Source: Cepaea nemoralis
Lineage: Eukaryota > Mollusca > Gastropoda > Stylommatophora > Helicidae
NCBI GenBank assembly: GCA_014155875.1
Contig: JACEFZ010002068.1
Coordinates: forward strand, 434,001-498,000
DNA: 64,000 nucleotides
Direction of reading: 5' to 3'
The notes beneath the pieces were generated by a model. The model saw nothing but the letters and a program-made list of their open reading frames with translations, did no database searches and was not told the DNA's origin. This document shows, in pieces, positions 22,060 through 32,700 of this stretch (positions within the stretch are counted from its first letter, which is position 1; each line of letters opens with the position of its first letter). The position numbers were made by a program, and so were the translations under genes.

Positions 22060-22285
22060 AGGACATCGCTGTCAACATCAGCATCTTTCAGCTGATTGTT
22101 GATTTCTTGGCAAGATTACGCTCAGTAATTTGCCATTGCTTTCTGAGCGGCTGGCTCACATACCCCGTAAGTTACCGATACAATTCGAACCACTGCTGAT
22201 TCTCACCGTCGTCACGTTACTTGCGAGAGTATACAAGATTACGGAGAAAAGTCGCTAACCTCTAGGCCAGGAAGCCGGCCATAAG
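22060..22285 (-). repeat. SINE family B, antisense, near full length
   Basis: The reverse complement starts ggcttcctggcctagaggtt (A-box-like tggcctagagg) and carries tggttcgaattg (B-box-like), then gtgagccagccgctcag, aaagcaatggcaaattactg, cttgccaagaaatcaa and tgtcctgtaaaagata. This copy best shows the tRNA-derived head. The closest relative is 63640-63880. Confidence 0.85.
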
Positions 22286-22429
22286 TGAGCAACAAAACTT
22301 AAATTGGCGGAAGTGAAAATAGTCATCACGGCACACGGGTGTAACCCATAAGTGTTCCGTTCTATTCTTAACTCAAGCCTGAGTCCGGTGAATCTCAGCT
22401 CAGTGCATGAACTCTGTAGCACCGGCAAG

Positions 22430-22695
22430 GATCCTGAAATACTTTGGGTGGATTTTTAACTCGAAATTTTGCCTGGGCATCGCCGTTAGGCTACTCTTTC
22501 AATTTCCAACTGCCAAGGGATTTTTTACATGCACAACAATACACACAGGTATCCGATCTCACTACCCAGTGACCAGGGGAAACTTTGTTACTAGAGGTCC
22601 ACGTGAAAAATCCTGGCCCTCATCAGGGCTTGAACCTGGGACCTCCAACACTCAAGGTGGACACCATACCTCGAGACCACTCAGATTATATTAGT
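22430..22695 (-). repeat. tRNA-derived SINE family C, antisense
   Basis: The reverse complement begins tgagtggtctcgaggtatgg with A-box tggtctcgagg and B-box aggttcaagccc. The body contains tttcacgtggacctctag and tttcccctggtcactggg. Single copy in the window. 22696-23241 is unassigned. Confidence 0.7.
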
Positions 22696-23241
22696 TGTCT
22701 ATAAGAATATCTACTTCCTGCAGCTAATTATCAGAACTGTGCGACTATTCCACTAGTTATGTGTAAGAAATAAAACTCTGACCTACTCACTCATAGTGAA
22801 GTAAGTTCAATGTTGCTATGTTTCGTTGAAGCATTCAAAGGCTGTCACAGTGAAGGAATGGTCGAGCTAACTTTGTGTCTTGCACTACAAAAGTCAGGAG
22901 TTCATTTTTGGGCTCCATCATTCAGTTCATAAGGCCAGTTTTTTTAGACCCCTGTAGGTGTTCACTGGAGCCACAGAGTTTGTGCTCTGTGCAAAGATAA
23001 TCTGCTGTAAGAAGAATGAGGCATGTTCAAAAGAACGAGATGCAATGAACTCAATCTGCTTGCCTTTAGCTCCATGGAAGCATTTACAAAAGGCACAGAC
23101 AACACACAAGAACATGAATAATCCACTTGTAATGACCAAAACTTAGCAGACACAACTACAAGCCCATATGTCATGTCTTTGAAGACTATTTTTCTTTAAA
23201 ATAGTATACCTAACTCTTGTTTTTCCTTCCTGTTGTTGAAG

Positions 23242-23405
23242 TTCTGGGATGTTTGTATACAACACCACTTTGGAGTACACTTGCAACATTGGCTACCAAC
23301 TTATAGGGGAAAGTAAGATGGAATGCCAGAGGGATGGGACCTGGTCCTCACCACCACCCAGGTGCCAGCCGATAGAATGCCCACTACTGGATAATCCTAT
23401 TAATG
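23242..23405 (+). CDS. SVEP1: SVEP1-like exon h: CCP 8 (rest) and CCP 9 (start)
   Basis: Acceptor gttgttgaag, donor gtacat, phase 2 in, phase 1 out. It continues CCP 8 with LEYTCNIGYQLIGES, MECQRDGTW and PPRC, then opens CCP 9 with ECPLLDNPING. The acceptor has a purine just before AG, but the joined frame with the exons on both sides is unbroken. Confidence 0.88.
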
Positions 23406-23514
23406 GTACATATTTGTGTTAGTCTTTCGTTATCATTGAAAACTCATCTATATTACAGTGTTCAGTTCAAATTGACTCTTAAAGATTGGTAGGCACAAAC
23501 CATTTAAGACTGAT

Positions 23515-23690
23515 ACTTCCAAGTATTCGTAATCCTGCATACCGCGGTCGAAACACAGCAGCATGTGAATTGGAAGCCGACCGCCTTGCATTGGTTTTCT
23601 TACAGTGGTATGAGTGCCAGTTATTCAGAAAGCAATAGCAAGCTACTGAACGTAAATATCAGTTGGGGAACCCTTTGAAGCCACCAAGGC
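23515..23690 (+). repeat. SINE family B, + strand, 3'-truncated
   Basis: tcgaaacacagcagcatg, ttggaagccgaccgcctt, gccttgcattggttttc, cagaaagcaatagcaagctactgaacgtaa match 44280-44405. Confidence 0.75.
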
Positions 23691-23697
23691 AGTTAAT

Positions 23698-24030
23698 AAA
23701 TAAATACACGGGACACAGAGGTGTTTCCAAGGCACCAGGGCCGAGTTATATACTGGCCAAGACCTATTTGACGCGTCCTCGTCGAGCGTCCTGGCTAAAG
23801 TCAGTAGGATTGCAGATTCCTCCGAAGTCGGAGAGTCTGCCTGTACGGCGAGGAACCACCAGACTGCACACCAATAAGCCGGACATGGGACAACGGATAC
23901 TCACGCAAACCTCAGGTCCTGTATGACATCACACAGATGTTGGACAACAGGATGCCGATGCCTTCATCCAATATACAGGACTTCGCATTGGAGCTCAAGC
24001 CAACGAACACAAGCAAGCAAATAAATACAC
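23698..24030. mobile_element. 309-bp GC-richer insertion with 12-bp flanking direct repeats
   Basis: aaataaatacac occurs at 23698-23709 and 24019-24030, enclosing sequence that is GC-richer than its surroundings (e.g. gacgcgtcctcgtcgagcg) and ends with aagcaagc. No coding motif, clear A/B boxes or terminal inverted repeats are seen. It could be a SINE or other non-autonomous element. Confidence 0.5.
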
Positions 24031-24109
24031 ACATATTGTTTGGCACTCATAGAAGTAGGGTAAGACTTGGAGACTACAGGACACACTAGACAACATAAAC
24101 ATTGAAAGC

Positions 24110-24185
24110 TATAGTTACTGACCAGGATTCAAACCTGTCACCTCCAAATGATGCCAGCACCTTGCTGCAGGAACAGTGCTAATGA
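24110..24185 (-). repeat. tRNA-like SINE head fragment, antisense
   Basis: The reverse complement has caggtttgaatcctgg, a good B-box, after ggtgacag. No A-box partner is confidently seen. Confidence 0.4.
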
Positions 24186-24319
24186 TGAGTTATAATTTGC
24201 ACCAATTCACTTTTTGATTCATGTATAGCATCTATATGGTTTTGAAGAAACAAAATTAATTGTATAACTAAGACAAAAAGGCTACATTTCAGAAAACGAA
24301 GAATATCTTATGCAATAAG

Positions 24320-24775
24320 TCACTATCATTGAATGTAAGAAAGAGAGTGCTGAAGTGCTATATAGAACCTATTTTGCTGTATGGCTGTGAATCTTGGCAT
24401 GTAAATGAACAAATTAGGAAGAGATTGGAAGCAACAGAGATGTGGTTCCTGAGATGAATGTTGCGAATTCCTTGGACTGCCAAAGTAACTAACAATGAAT
24501 GCCTGAAAGAGGCTAATGAAACTAGAACATTATATACAACAATAAGAAAGAGACATACAGCTTTTTTTGGGTCATGTGATGAGAAGAGAGACATTGGAGA
24601 ACATCATGACAACTGGAAAGATCGAGGGGAAGAGAGGCAAAGAAATGATGCTGGATGGATTGCGACGGTGGCATTGGAGGAATATCAGCGGCAGAGTTGA
24701 TCCAGAAAACTAAAGACCGAGATCTGTGGAGAGTCATGAATGCCTACGCCAGTCGGCATGGTACTTGATGATGAT
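24320..24775 (+). mobile_element. RTE-like LINE C-terminal copy
   Basis: VLKCYIEPILLYGCESW, MLRIPWTAKVTNNECLKEANETRT, FFGSCDEKRDIGEH, DRGEERQR and DAGWIATVALEEY with several frame breaks. It represents a second subfamily of the RTE C-terminus (shared with 5580 and 17680). It ends acttgatgatgatga. Confidence 0.82.
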
Positions 24776-24784
24776 GAATCAAGA

Positions 24785-25060
24785 AAAGAATCTATGTTGA
24801 AGATTAACAGTGTTACTAGTTAGATAACCAACACAAGAATCTGTGTTTCAGATTAGAATTATTACTAGTTAGATAATCAAAACATTAATCTGTGTTAAAG
24901 ATTAGCATTGTTGCTAGTTAGATACGAAGACAAGAAACTGTTGAAGATTAGCATTATTACTAGTCAGATAACAATGATATATAACCATGACAATAATCTT
25001 TGTGAAAGATAAGCATTTTCATTAGTAGATAACCATGTATTTGAAAGATTTACAAGTAAG
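24785..25060. repeat. degenerate tandem repeat, about 55 bp, 4-5 copies
   Basis: Recurring agattag(c)a.tgttactagttagataacc and acaagaatctgtgtt(g)aa. It lies just upstream of exon 25091-25307. Confidence 0.7.
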
Positions 25061-25090
25061 CATTTGCACTGTCCATCTATGTTCATAAAG

Positions 25091-25307
25091 GAAGAGTGTC
25101 ACTCGCTGGACAAAGCTTCTCCAGCATTGCTGCCTACACTTGTAACACAGGCTTCAGACTGGTTGGGGTTGATGCCCGCAACTGTCAAGCTGATGGTACA
25201 TGGAGCAGTGAAGCCCCAAAGTGTCAGAGCATCAATTGCCTGGAACCTGACCATCCGACCAATGGAAGAGTTAGCTACAAAGACTTATTTATAGGATCTA
25301 TTGTCAG
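25091..25307 (+). CDS. SVEP1: SVEP1-like exon i: CCP 9 (rest) and CCP 10 (start)
   Basis: Acceptor ttcataaag (weak pyrimidine tract), donor gtgcaa, phase 1 in, phase 2 out. CCP 9 continues with AAYTCNTGFRLVGVDARNC, ADGTWSSEAPKC; CCP 10 opens with NCLEPDHPTNGRVSY and stops at SIV plus two bases. This break point, just before the Y-x-C of Cys2, is the same as that between exons 16867-17032 and 19597-20277. Confidence 0.88.
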
Positions 25308-25404
25308 GTGCAACCATTGTCTGTCAATGTCTGAACATATGTGTGTGCTTTCATGAATGCATGCATATTTTTCATATATGTGTGTATATATGTAGTGATC
25401 TGAG

Positions 25405-25520
25405 AACCATCTAATGGCAGTGGAAATGCGGTTTCTAAGGTAGATGTTCAGAATAACATAGACAGAAAAATGAGCAAGACAGTCCTTCAGGAAATCAATG
25501 AAAGCTGTAAATTGATTAAA
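25405..25520 (+). mobile_element. RTE LINE fragment
   Basis: catctaatggcagtggaaatg, cagtccttcaggaaatcaatgaaag, aattgattaaagaaataaa correspond to 2100-2225 (LMAVEM ... VLQETNEDRKLIRDI). Confidence 0.75.
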
Positions 25521-25584
25521 GAAATAAAATAAAGACAATAAAAAATAACAAATAAAGACACAAAACAAATAAAGACAACAAAAA

Positions 25585-25795
25585 AAGACAATAATATTTA
25601 CCAATTCACATGTAGATGCCAGGCCTTCTACATTGGTAGACAAGAGAGACAGCTTAACAAACGAGTGTCAGAACACATGCCTCAATGGGTCAACAAGATA
25701 CAACACACAGGAGATGCTAGCCTCGTGGGGCCGACACACCGGAAGCTCCCGGCGTCTTAAATTGGTAGGCACATTGTCGAGAGCGGCAATGTGGT
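25585..25795 (+). mobile_element. Penelope-like GIY-YIG fragment
   Basis: Homologous to 42705-42905: IYQFTCRCQAFYIG, then Q-E-R-Q-L-N-K-R-V-S-E-H, then WVNKIQHTGDASLVG. This is the start and middle of the GIY-YIG endonuclease domain. It is truncated on both sides and directly abuts the antisense LINE at 25796. Confidence 0.85.
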
Positions 25796-26280
25796 TGATT
25801 GATTGATTGATTTAGGAACCAACATCACAGCATTCGGGACATTCCCATAAGCGCTCCATCCCCATCCCCAGCAGCCAGCGAAGAGTTCCAACACTAATAG
25901 TTTCAGTAGCAATCTGATTATATGTCCGTCTCGCCTTTCCTCTGAGCGTCAAGCGTCGGCCAGATCCCCTCGTCACACCTCGCTGTCTCATTCTTACCAG
26001 ACTATGGTGATCCATCTGCTCCTCCGAGGTGTACACGTGCTCCCACAAGGCCGCAACCACGTCTGCCTTGTCATGCATCAATACTCCACCAAGTTTTGCC
26101 GAGCCAGCCAATCTGTCCGCCTGTTCATTCCCCAGCACACCAGCATGCCCCAGAGAAAAAAATCCAGACGATGCTTGCCACCAGTGACTTCCGAAACGAT
26201 GAGCAGATAGGCTTGAGGAGTTGGCTGATATAGAGAGTGGATGAGCATGGACAGGTCTGACATTCTGAATGCCCTTTAGA
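25796..26280 (-). mobile_element. RNase H-bearing LINE, 3' fragment, antisense
   Basis: On the + strand it starts with (ttga)n, i.e. a (tcaa)n tail on the element strand. The minus frame reads RKSLVASIVWIFFSGACWCAG with frame change to GVLGNEQADRLAGSAKLGGVLMHDKADVV, the end of an RNase H domain, then MDHHSLVRMRQRGVTRGSGR and ERLWECPECCDVGS. It is nearly the same as 38930-39480. Confidence 0.88.
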
Positions 26281-26448
26281 GGGGCAGGACAAGTAAAGGA
26301 CACAAGGAGTGGATGTAATTAGAAGGGCAGGACAAGTAAAGGACACAAGGAGTGGGTGTAATTAGAGGGGCAGGACAAGTAAAGGGCACAAGGAGTGGGT
26401 GTAATTAGAGGGGCAGGACAAGTAAAGGACACAAGGAGTGGATGTATT
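26281..26448. repeat. 43-bp tandem repeat, 4 copies, at the LINE edge
   Basis: ggggcaggacaagtaaagga-cacaaggagtgggtgtaatta-ga repeated, nearly identical. 26449-26695 is unassigned. Confidence 0.9.
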
Positions 26449-26699
26449 TCTGCAACTTTGACCTGACTGCAATAACATCAAGTCAAACAGGATCAAGCTA
26501 GACAAGAGCGCCATGTGGGAAGCCAAAGAAGAATAGTCAACCAACACATGAGTGATGTTATCAATCACAACATGCTGAGGGAGATACTGAGGAGAGGATC
26601 CAAGCACTTATGGACTAATACAAATAATAGATAAATGTACCTAATTATTTTCAATTCATATGGACTAATAGTTGGATGTATTATGAGGATAATCTGTTG

Positions 26700-26985
26700 A
26701 CTTACTAAGACACAAAAACAACTTATCAGAAAGAGGCTGTCATCATATTTTGAACACCTTCTCAGTAGAGAAAAATTGGAACGTATTGAGACAACTGGAA
26801 AGATTTTGGAAATAGAGATATAGAAAGACAATGAGAAAAGATTCTTGACAGCCTTTTGTCATGGCACAGAAAGGTGTCAGTACAATAATTAATACATGCT
26901 GCTGGAGATTGCCAGACGTGGACAAATATGATCAGCCATGCTAATCAACAAGATACTTTCTGATGATGGTGGTGGAGATGGAGAT
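26700..26985 (+). mobile_element. RTE LINE C-terminal fragment
   Basis: SYFEHLLSREKLERIETTGKI, then ...IARRGQI, SAMLINKILSDDG: decayed H-V-M-R-R-E-x-L-x-x-x-x-T-T-G-K-I block and tail. Followed by (at)n at 26985-27002. To 27230 nothing is recognised. Confidence 0.7.
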
Positions 26986-27231
26986 ATATATATATATATA
27001 GCATGTTGGAGTTTAATGTAAACATCTGTTTGACCATATATATTATTGTGAATAATGTGTTCTGTAAGCATCATTTTAAGATTCTTGTTTAACCCGTTCG
27101 TTTGTTAAGTCTTAAGACCGTTAAACGGACTTGATGTTTATGAACGCTCTGTGACTTCCATTACATATGCAAAGTACCATATTGGCCTATTTAGTTGCAG
27201 TGAAACAAGTAAATAATCTTCAGATTCTCAC

Positions 27232-27455
27232 AAATTTCCACAAACATACATCTGAAACATAACAGACCAAATTTCCACAAACATACATCTGAAACATAAC
27301 CGACCAAATTTCCGCAAACATGCATCTGAAACATAACCGACCAAATTTCCACAAACATACATCTGAGACATAACAGACCAAATTTCCACAAACATACATC
27401 TGAAACTTAGCGGACTAAATTTCCACAAACATACATCTGAAACATAACAGGCCAA
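27232..27455. repeat. 37-bp tandem repeat, 6 copies
   Basis: aaatttccacaaacatacat-ctgaaacataacagacc with c/g and a/g variants. 27456-27954 is AT-rich intron with nothing recognised. Confidence 0.92.
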
Positions 27456-27957
27456 ATTAAACAAAATGTCTGACCATAGTCTCGACGTTGGTTTTGAATT
27501 TTGTAAAACAGATCAGTTTGTGTTCTACACTAATAATCATACTGTCCGCCCAACATGTTTATTATAAATTGAGTTGTCTAGATTTTCCTTTCATCTGTAC
27601 ACCAAAAGTGTCTCATTATTGGGGCTGGAATCTTTCTTTTCACTGTGAACACTTTTGCTAATTATTTCCATATAAGGAAATTATAATTTCTTGGGTTATT
27701 TTAAGCAATTTTAATATGCAAGCAGATTGTCTGAAGGATGTTAACTTCATATGAATTCTTATAAAATATTGTAAAAGCTGCAAAAAGTTTCAAACTTGCC
27801 ATGTGAAGGCCATGGCTGTGTTGTAAAATATGAGGTGAAAATTGCTGACTTTGGGAAATTAATCCATCACAGGTGGAAAAATATGAATTTGTTGCTCTGA
27901 AGCATAAAAGTTAGTCGAAAAATGTCCTGCTGGTGTGTAATATAAAGAACATCTAAT

Positions 27958-28240
27958 GTCCTCCTGTGAGTCATTCACCATGGAAGAAAGCAGCCATTAA
28001 AAAATTTAACAACAAAGCTGTTGGTGAAGACGACATCTCAGGAGAAATACTCAAAGCAGCAGATGAGAATATCTTACAACGTTTGCTACAGCTGATCAAT
28101 GAATCTGGCAAGACGTATCCCCACCACAATAGTGGAAGGATGGTGTAATTTTCAAACTGCCTAAAAAAGGCGATATGTCTGATTGCAATAACTAGCGTGG
28201 TATCACCCTACTGTCGGTAACGGGAAAACTTTTTTTGTAT
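27958..28240 (+). mobile_element. RTE LINE, start of reverse transcriptase domain
   Basis: AAIKKFNNKAVGEDDISGEIL, ADENILQRLLQLIN, then with frameshifts LPKKGDMSDCNN, RGITLLSVTGKTFF-like: RT motifs preceding the catalytic region (N-K-A-x-G-x-D and L-P-K-K-G-D). It joins the antisense LINE at 28243. Confidence 0.8.
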
Positions 28241-28242
28241 TT

Positions 28243-29475
28243 TACAATCACGATGTGTGTGTGTGTATCGTATTCTTCATCCAGCGGAAAGCTGCACTGA
28301 CTGCCTCCACCTCCATTCTTAAGCTAGATGTTTTGGTATCATATGCCAGGCTCTCCTGCACCAAACGTCAACCATTAGCCTTTGCCAAGAACTCCCAGGC
28401 ACTTCTACTACCTCTCAACACCAAACCATCTGTGTAGATAATCACATAACCCGGGCGAGCATTATCCTGAATTAGCTGCTGGGTTTCCACTTCCGTGGCC
28501 CCTGCTGGCCACTCCCTGCACTCCCGGCTCAATGTGATTATAACTCTGTACAAGTCTGTCTGCTTCGCTGGCACTCTGACCCACTCTTCTCCTCGCCTAA
28601 TGTTCTCCAAGATGCACACCTGTCTGATCGTATCCTCTGCCTGAGCCATCCATGATTTCCCTCTTATCAGTCGCTGACCCTTAACTGCATCCAACGCCTC
28701 ATGCAACTGGTGACCTGTGTCAGCAGCTACTCTGAGGTATGCCTTCACCTGCATCACCTTGAGCCTACCTGCAACAGTCAGCAAACCAAGGATGTAATGC
28801 ATACACACTACTGGGGTGTCTCTGGTGCATCCCAGAATGACCAGCATAGCCTTGTTCTGTATGCGCTCCAATCTCACCAGCTGACTCTTTGAGACAGTGA
28901 GCAGTCCTAGTCCATAATCAATCACTGAGAGGATCAAGTGCTGGTATAGTCTAAACAACATTCTCTGCTCTATGTCCATTGCAGCCATAGTTTTAAATGC
29001 GTTGAGTCCCTTTTGAGATCTTGTCACAACTGCCTCCACACGATCCTTGAAGGACAGGCGAGATCTTCGCATAGTAGAATTCTCTTGTGATGAGGGATAC
29101 AGGCTTGTTGGTGTGAACAGCCTTTACTGTAACAGTGAGGGTATCAAATGTGATTCCCAGATACTTCAGTTTGTTCTCTCTGTTGACCCTTCCACCATCT
29201 ATCGTGAGGCTTGGAACATCAGCTCTCACAATCCTGTTGTCCAGAGAGCACAACTTAACAGCTGCCTTTTCCAGGTGGATGACAGCACCCATTTCAGTGC
29301 ACCAGTCAATCACTTTGTCTACTGTCACCTGTAGCTCCTGGTCTGTTTGCTCCCTATCTTTCCCCTGCCTATATGCAAGAATATCATCTGCAAATGTTAG
29401 TATCCTTCCAACCCCTGGTGCTTCTAGGTTTGCAATCTTGCTTGTATACACGTTAAAGAGCACCGGTTCCATGAT
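28243..29475 (-). mobile_element. RNase H-bearing LINE: RT end to RNase H start, antisense, with a 74-bp host-exon insertion
   Basis: The minus strand reads PVLFNVYTSKIANLEAPG, ILTFADDILAYRQGKD (catalytic F-A-D-D), KLKYLGITFD, then a foreign 74 bp (29071-29144), then RLSFKDRVEAVVTRSQKGLN, RLERIQNKAMLVILGC, and VIIYTDGLVLRG (first Asp of RNase H) plus MEVEAVSAAFRW. This is an I/LOA-like order of RT then RNase H. It is truncated at both ends and cannot make protein because of the insertion and other breaks. Confidence 0.88.
29071..29144 (+). repeat. 74-bp copy of giant-exon CCP sequence inside the LINE
   Basis: Matches 30784-30857 at 71 of 74 positions (differences at 29072, 29103, 29139), in the same orientation as the gene. 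Translated it reads VEFSCDEGYRLVGVNSLYC, as in the donor CCP. It splits the LINE between YLGITFD and RLSFKD. Confidence 0.92.
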
Positions 29476-29744
29476 TTACTGTGATACAGCAGAACAGGTT
29501 CTATATGACATTGCATTTGTAATGATGATGGAAATTGAAATGCCAAGTGTTGTATGCATGTGTGTGTGTTTTTTATGTCTGTCTGTGTGTGTGTGTGCGA
29601 GCATGCATGCAATTGCCTGTCACATAAATTGGGTAGATCTTATCTTTATTTTGTTAAAAGATAACCCATATTTCAAAGTCGTGTTGGTTCTGGCTACATT
29701 TGGTTGATTAACAATGTCTTCACATGTTCTCATTTGTTCTCTAG
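29476..29744. other. end of intron before the giant exon
   Basis: Only a (tg)n tract at 29553-29600 and the acceptor catttgttctctag. Confidence 0.5.
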
Positions 29745-32700
29745 CTACCAATGCAACCGGGGATACCTGCTTGAAGGGGATACCATCAGGCGGTGTCAGG
29801 ATAACTTGACTTTCAATGGGTCGCCTCCAATATGCAGACCTGTCAATTGTGGAAGTCCTGGAGAACTGAGCAATGGCCTGGTCACTTTGTCTGACAAAGG
29901 AACATTCTTTGAAGCTGTGGCCACGTCTTCTTGCAATGAAGGTTATGCTTTGAAAGGTGCTTCCACAAGAAACTGTGGATCTGATGGAAAGTGGTCTGGT
30001 CAAAAGCCAGAATGTTCTCAAGTGGAATGTTCAAAGGTTTCAAGTTTCATTTCAAATGGACAAACAAATTCAACTGATTCATCTTATGGAGCAACAGTTC
30101 TCTATACTTGTGATACTGGCTACAAAATGGATGGATCTCCTATAAGAAGATGTCAATCTGATGGCACTTGGAATGCATCAATTCCTTCTTGTGTTGCAGT
30201 TGAATGTCCACCACCCAGAGTGATTAATGGACATTATTCCAGTTTTGAAAGAAGTTTTGGAACTGTTTTAAAGGTTGGCTGCAAAAAAAACTATCATCTC
30301 AAGGGACCCTCAGAGAGAACTTGCCAGGAAAATGGTCAGTGGAGTGGAGAGACACCAGAATGTGTGAAAATCAAATGTAACCCACCTGCTGATGTTCCTA
30401 ATACTCAGACAACAAATTTAAATGACACGGCTATCCAGTATGAGTGTAATGTTGGATACCGTCTGGTTGGAGACTCTGTGCGAGTTTGTGGAGAAAATGC
30501 AGTTTGGTCACCAGATGCACCTGTGTGTGAGATTGTCACATGCAAAGATCTCTCTTTGGCTACTATAGCCAATGGGATGGTTGTTTATACTTCAAATGAA
30601 CATAAAAACTTTGTTTCATACACTTGCAAGACTGGATACACCCTCAAGGGTGAGGAGAAGAGGCAATGTCTGCCTGATGGACAATGGGAAGGAATTGAAC
30701 CAACATGTGAAATAGTATCTTGTGGTCATCCTGGAATTCTCTTCGATGGTCATGTGCAACAAGAAACCTATACATTTAATTCTACAGTAGAATTCTCTTG
30801 TGATGAGGGATACAGACTTGTTGGTGTGAACAGCCTTTACTGTAACAGTGATGGTATTTGGGAAGGAGCATTCCCCTCTTGTGAAAGAGTCTTCTGTCCA
30901 GAACTGTCTACAAGCATTTCAGATGGAAGTGTGTCAGTTTCTGCACTAACTGTAGCTGGTATAGCAGAATATAAATGCAACAGTGGCTTTAATTTAATTG
31001 GTAATGCCTTAAGAGAGTGTCTTAACACTGGGCAATGGTCAGGAAAGGAGCCATTTTGTGCTAATGTGTTATGTGCTCCTCCACCAGAAATAGATAATGC
31101 CATCATGGAAGGGGACAAATTTAGCAACGGGGATGCAATATTCTACACATGTATTGAAGGTTATAATCTTCAAGGAGATTTTACTCGTGTGTGCCAGCAA
31201 GATGGATCTTGGTCAAATGAAGCTCCCCACTGCAGTCCTGTCACTTGCCCAGAACCTGAATATTTCGCAGATGGTGTGATTTTAGGGGAAACTGGTAATT
31301 ACAAAGACATTCTCAAATTTGAATGTGATGAAGGATATGAGCTGATAGGTGCCACTGAACTTGTCTGCCAGGCTAATGCCACATGGTCAGCAAGCTTTCC
31401 AATGTGTGAGAGAGTCTCCTGTGGTACTCCGCCTGCCATAGCTAATGCTGTCATTAGTCAGATGGAAAATCTTCTCTTTGGAGATACTGTTGTGTACACT
31501 TGCTTGGAAGGCTACACAGAACAAGGCTATGACACAGCCACATGCTCGTCAGATAGGTCTTGGTCATTTATTGACTACACTTGTACAGTCGTGTCCTGTC
31601 CTTCTTTGTCACCAGATGACATTTCTCATGGCACAGTTAACGTCAGCAGCTTTACCTACGGAAGTCGGGCGTCATTTTCCTGTGATGAAGGCTATTTGCT
31701 GTCTGGAAACTTGCAGTCGACTTGTACTGCACAAGGAGTCTGGAATGCAAGTTTACCAACATGCCAAATAGTCCAGTGCCACGAACTAACTGCTTTGGAA
31801 CATGGACAGATATTGTCTGAGTCTACTACATTTGGCAGCTTAGCATCTTTTGTCTGTAACATAGGCTACAGAATTATTGGCACACAAGTTATAGAATGCT
31901 TGAGCACTGGTCTGTGGAATGAATCTCAACCAGTGTGTCAAATTGTATCTTGTGCAACTCCACCATTACTCATTCCTAAGGGTCAGCTGGTCAATCCCAA
32001 GCCAGATTACATCTACACAGACACAATCTCCTATAGCTGTGACTTTGGCTATGAGCTGAGTGGGCTGAACTTACTGACCTGTTTAGAGACTGGTTATTTT
32101 GATCTGCCTCCACCAAACTGTCTCAGAACGCCATGTCCGCCTCCAGACATACTTGGGAATGGCACCTTTACATTATATGATAATGAAACTGTGTATTATG
32201 AATGTGTGGAAGGATTTGAACTTGTGGGAAAGTCAACTTTGGAGTGCTTGCTTGGAGGGAAATGGAATGAATTGGTTCCAATATGTGTGCCACTTGCATG
32301 CCCTGAACCAGATTCTATTGCACATGGTTGGATAGAGAGCACTGAGTTTGTATATGGCCATAGTATTAACTACTTTTGTGACCCTGGTTTCTATGTGGAG
32401 CATTCCTCAATTCGTGTCTGTATGGCTAACCAGAGCTGGAGTGGCATCGAACCGAGATGTGCTCCAATCAGATGTGGAAGGCCTCCAGAAGAATTTCTGA
32501 ATGGAGTTATTACAGGTGAATATCTTTTTGAGGGGACAGCCAACTATACATGCCTGCCAGGTTTTGAGCTGACTGGGGACAATACAAGACTGTGCCAGGC
32601 TGATGGTACATGGAGCAGTACATCACCCTCTTGTTTGCGGCTTGCTTGCCCAGCTCCAAATGCTTTGATGCATGGAAGTATTTTGGGAAGCTCCTTTATG

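Noticed and set aside
29047..29334. A separate CCP exon in the intron upstream of the giant exon
   Set aside because: Only 74 bp match a CCP, without Cys1, Cys4 or splice sites, and it is embedded in antisense LINE sequence; treated as a templated insertion instead.
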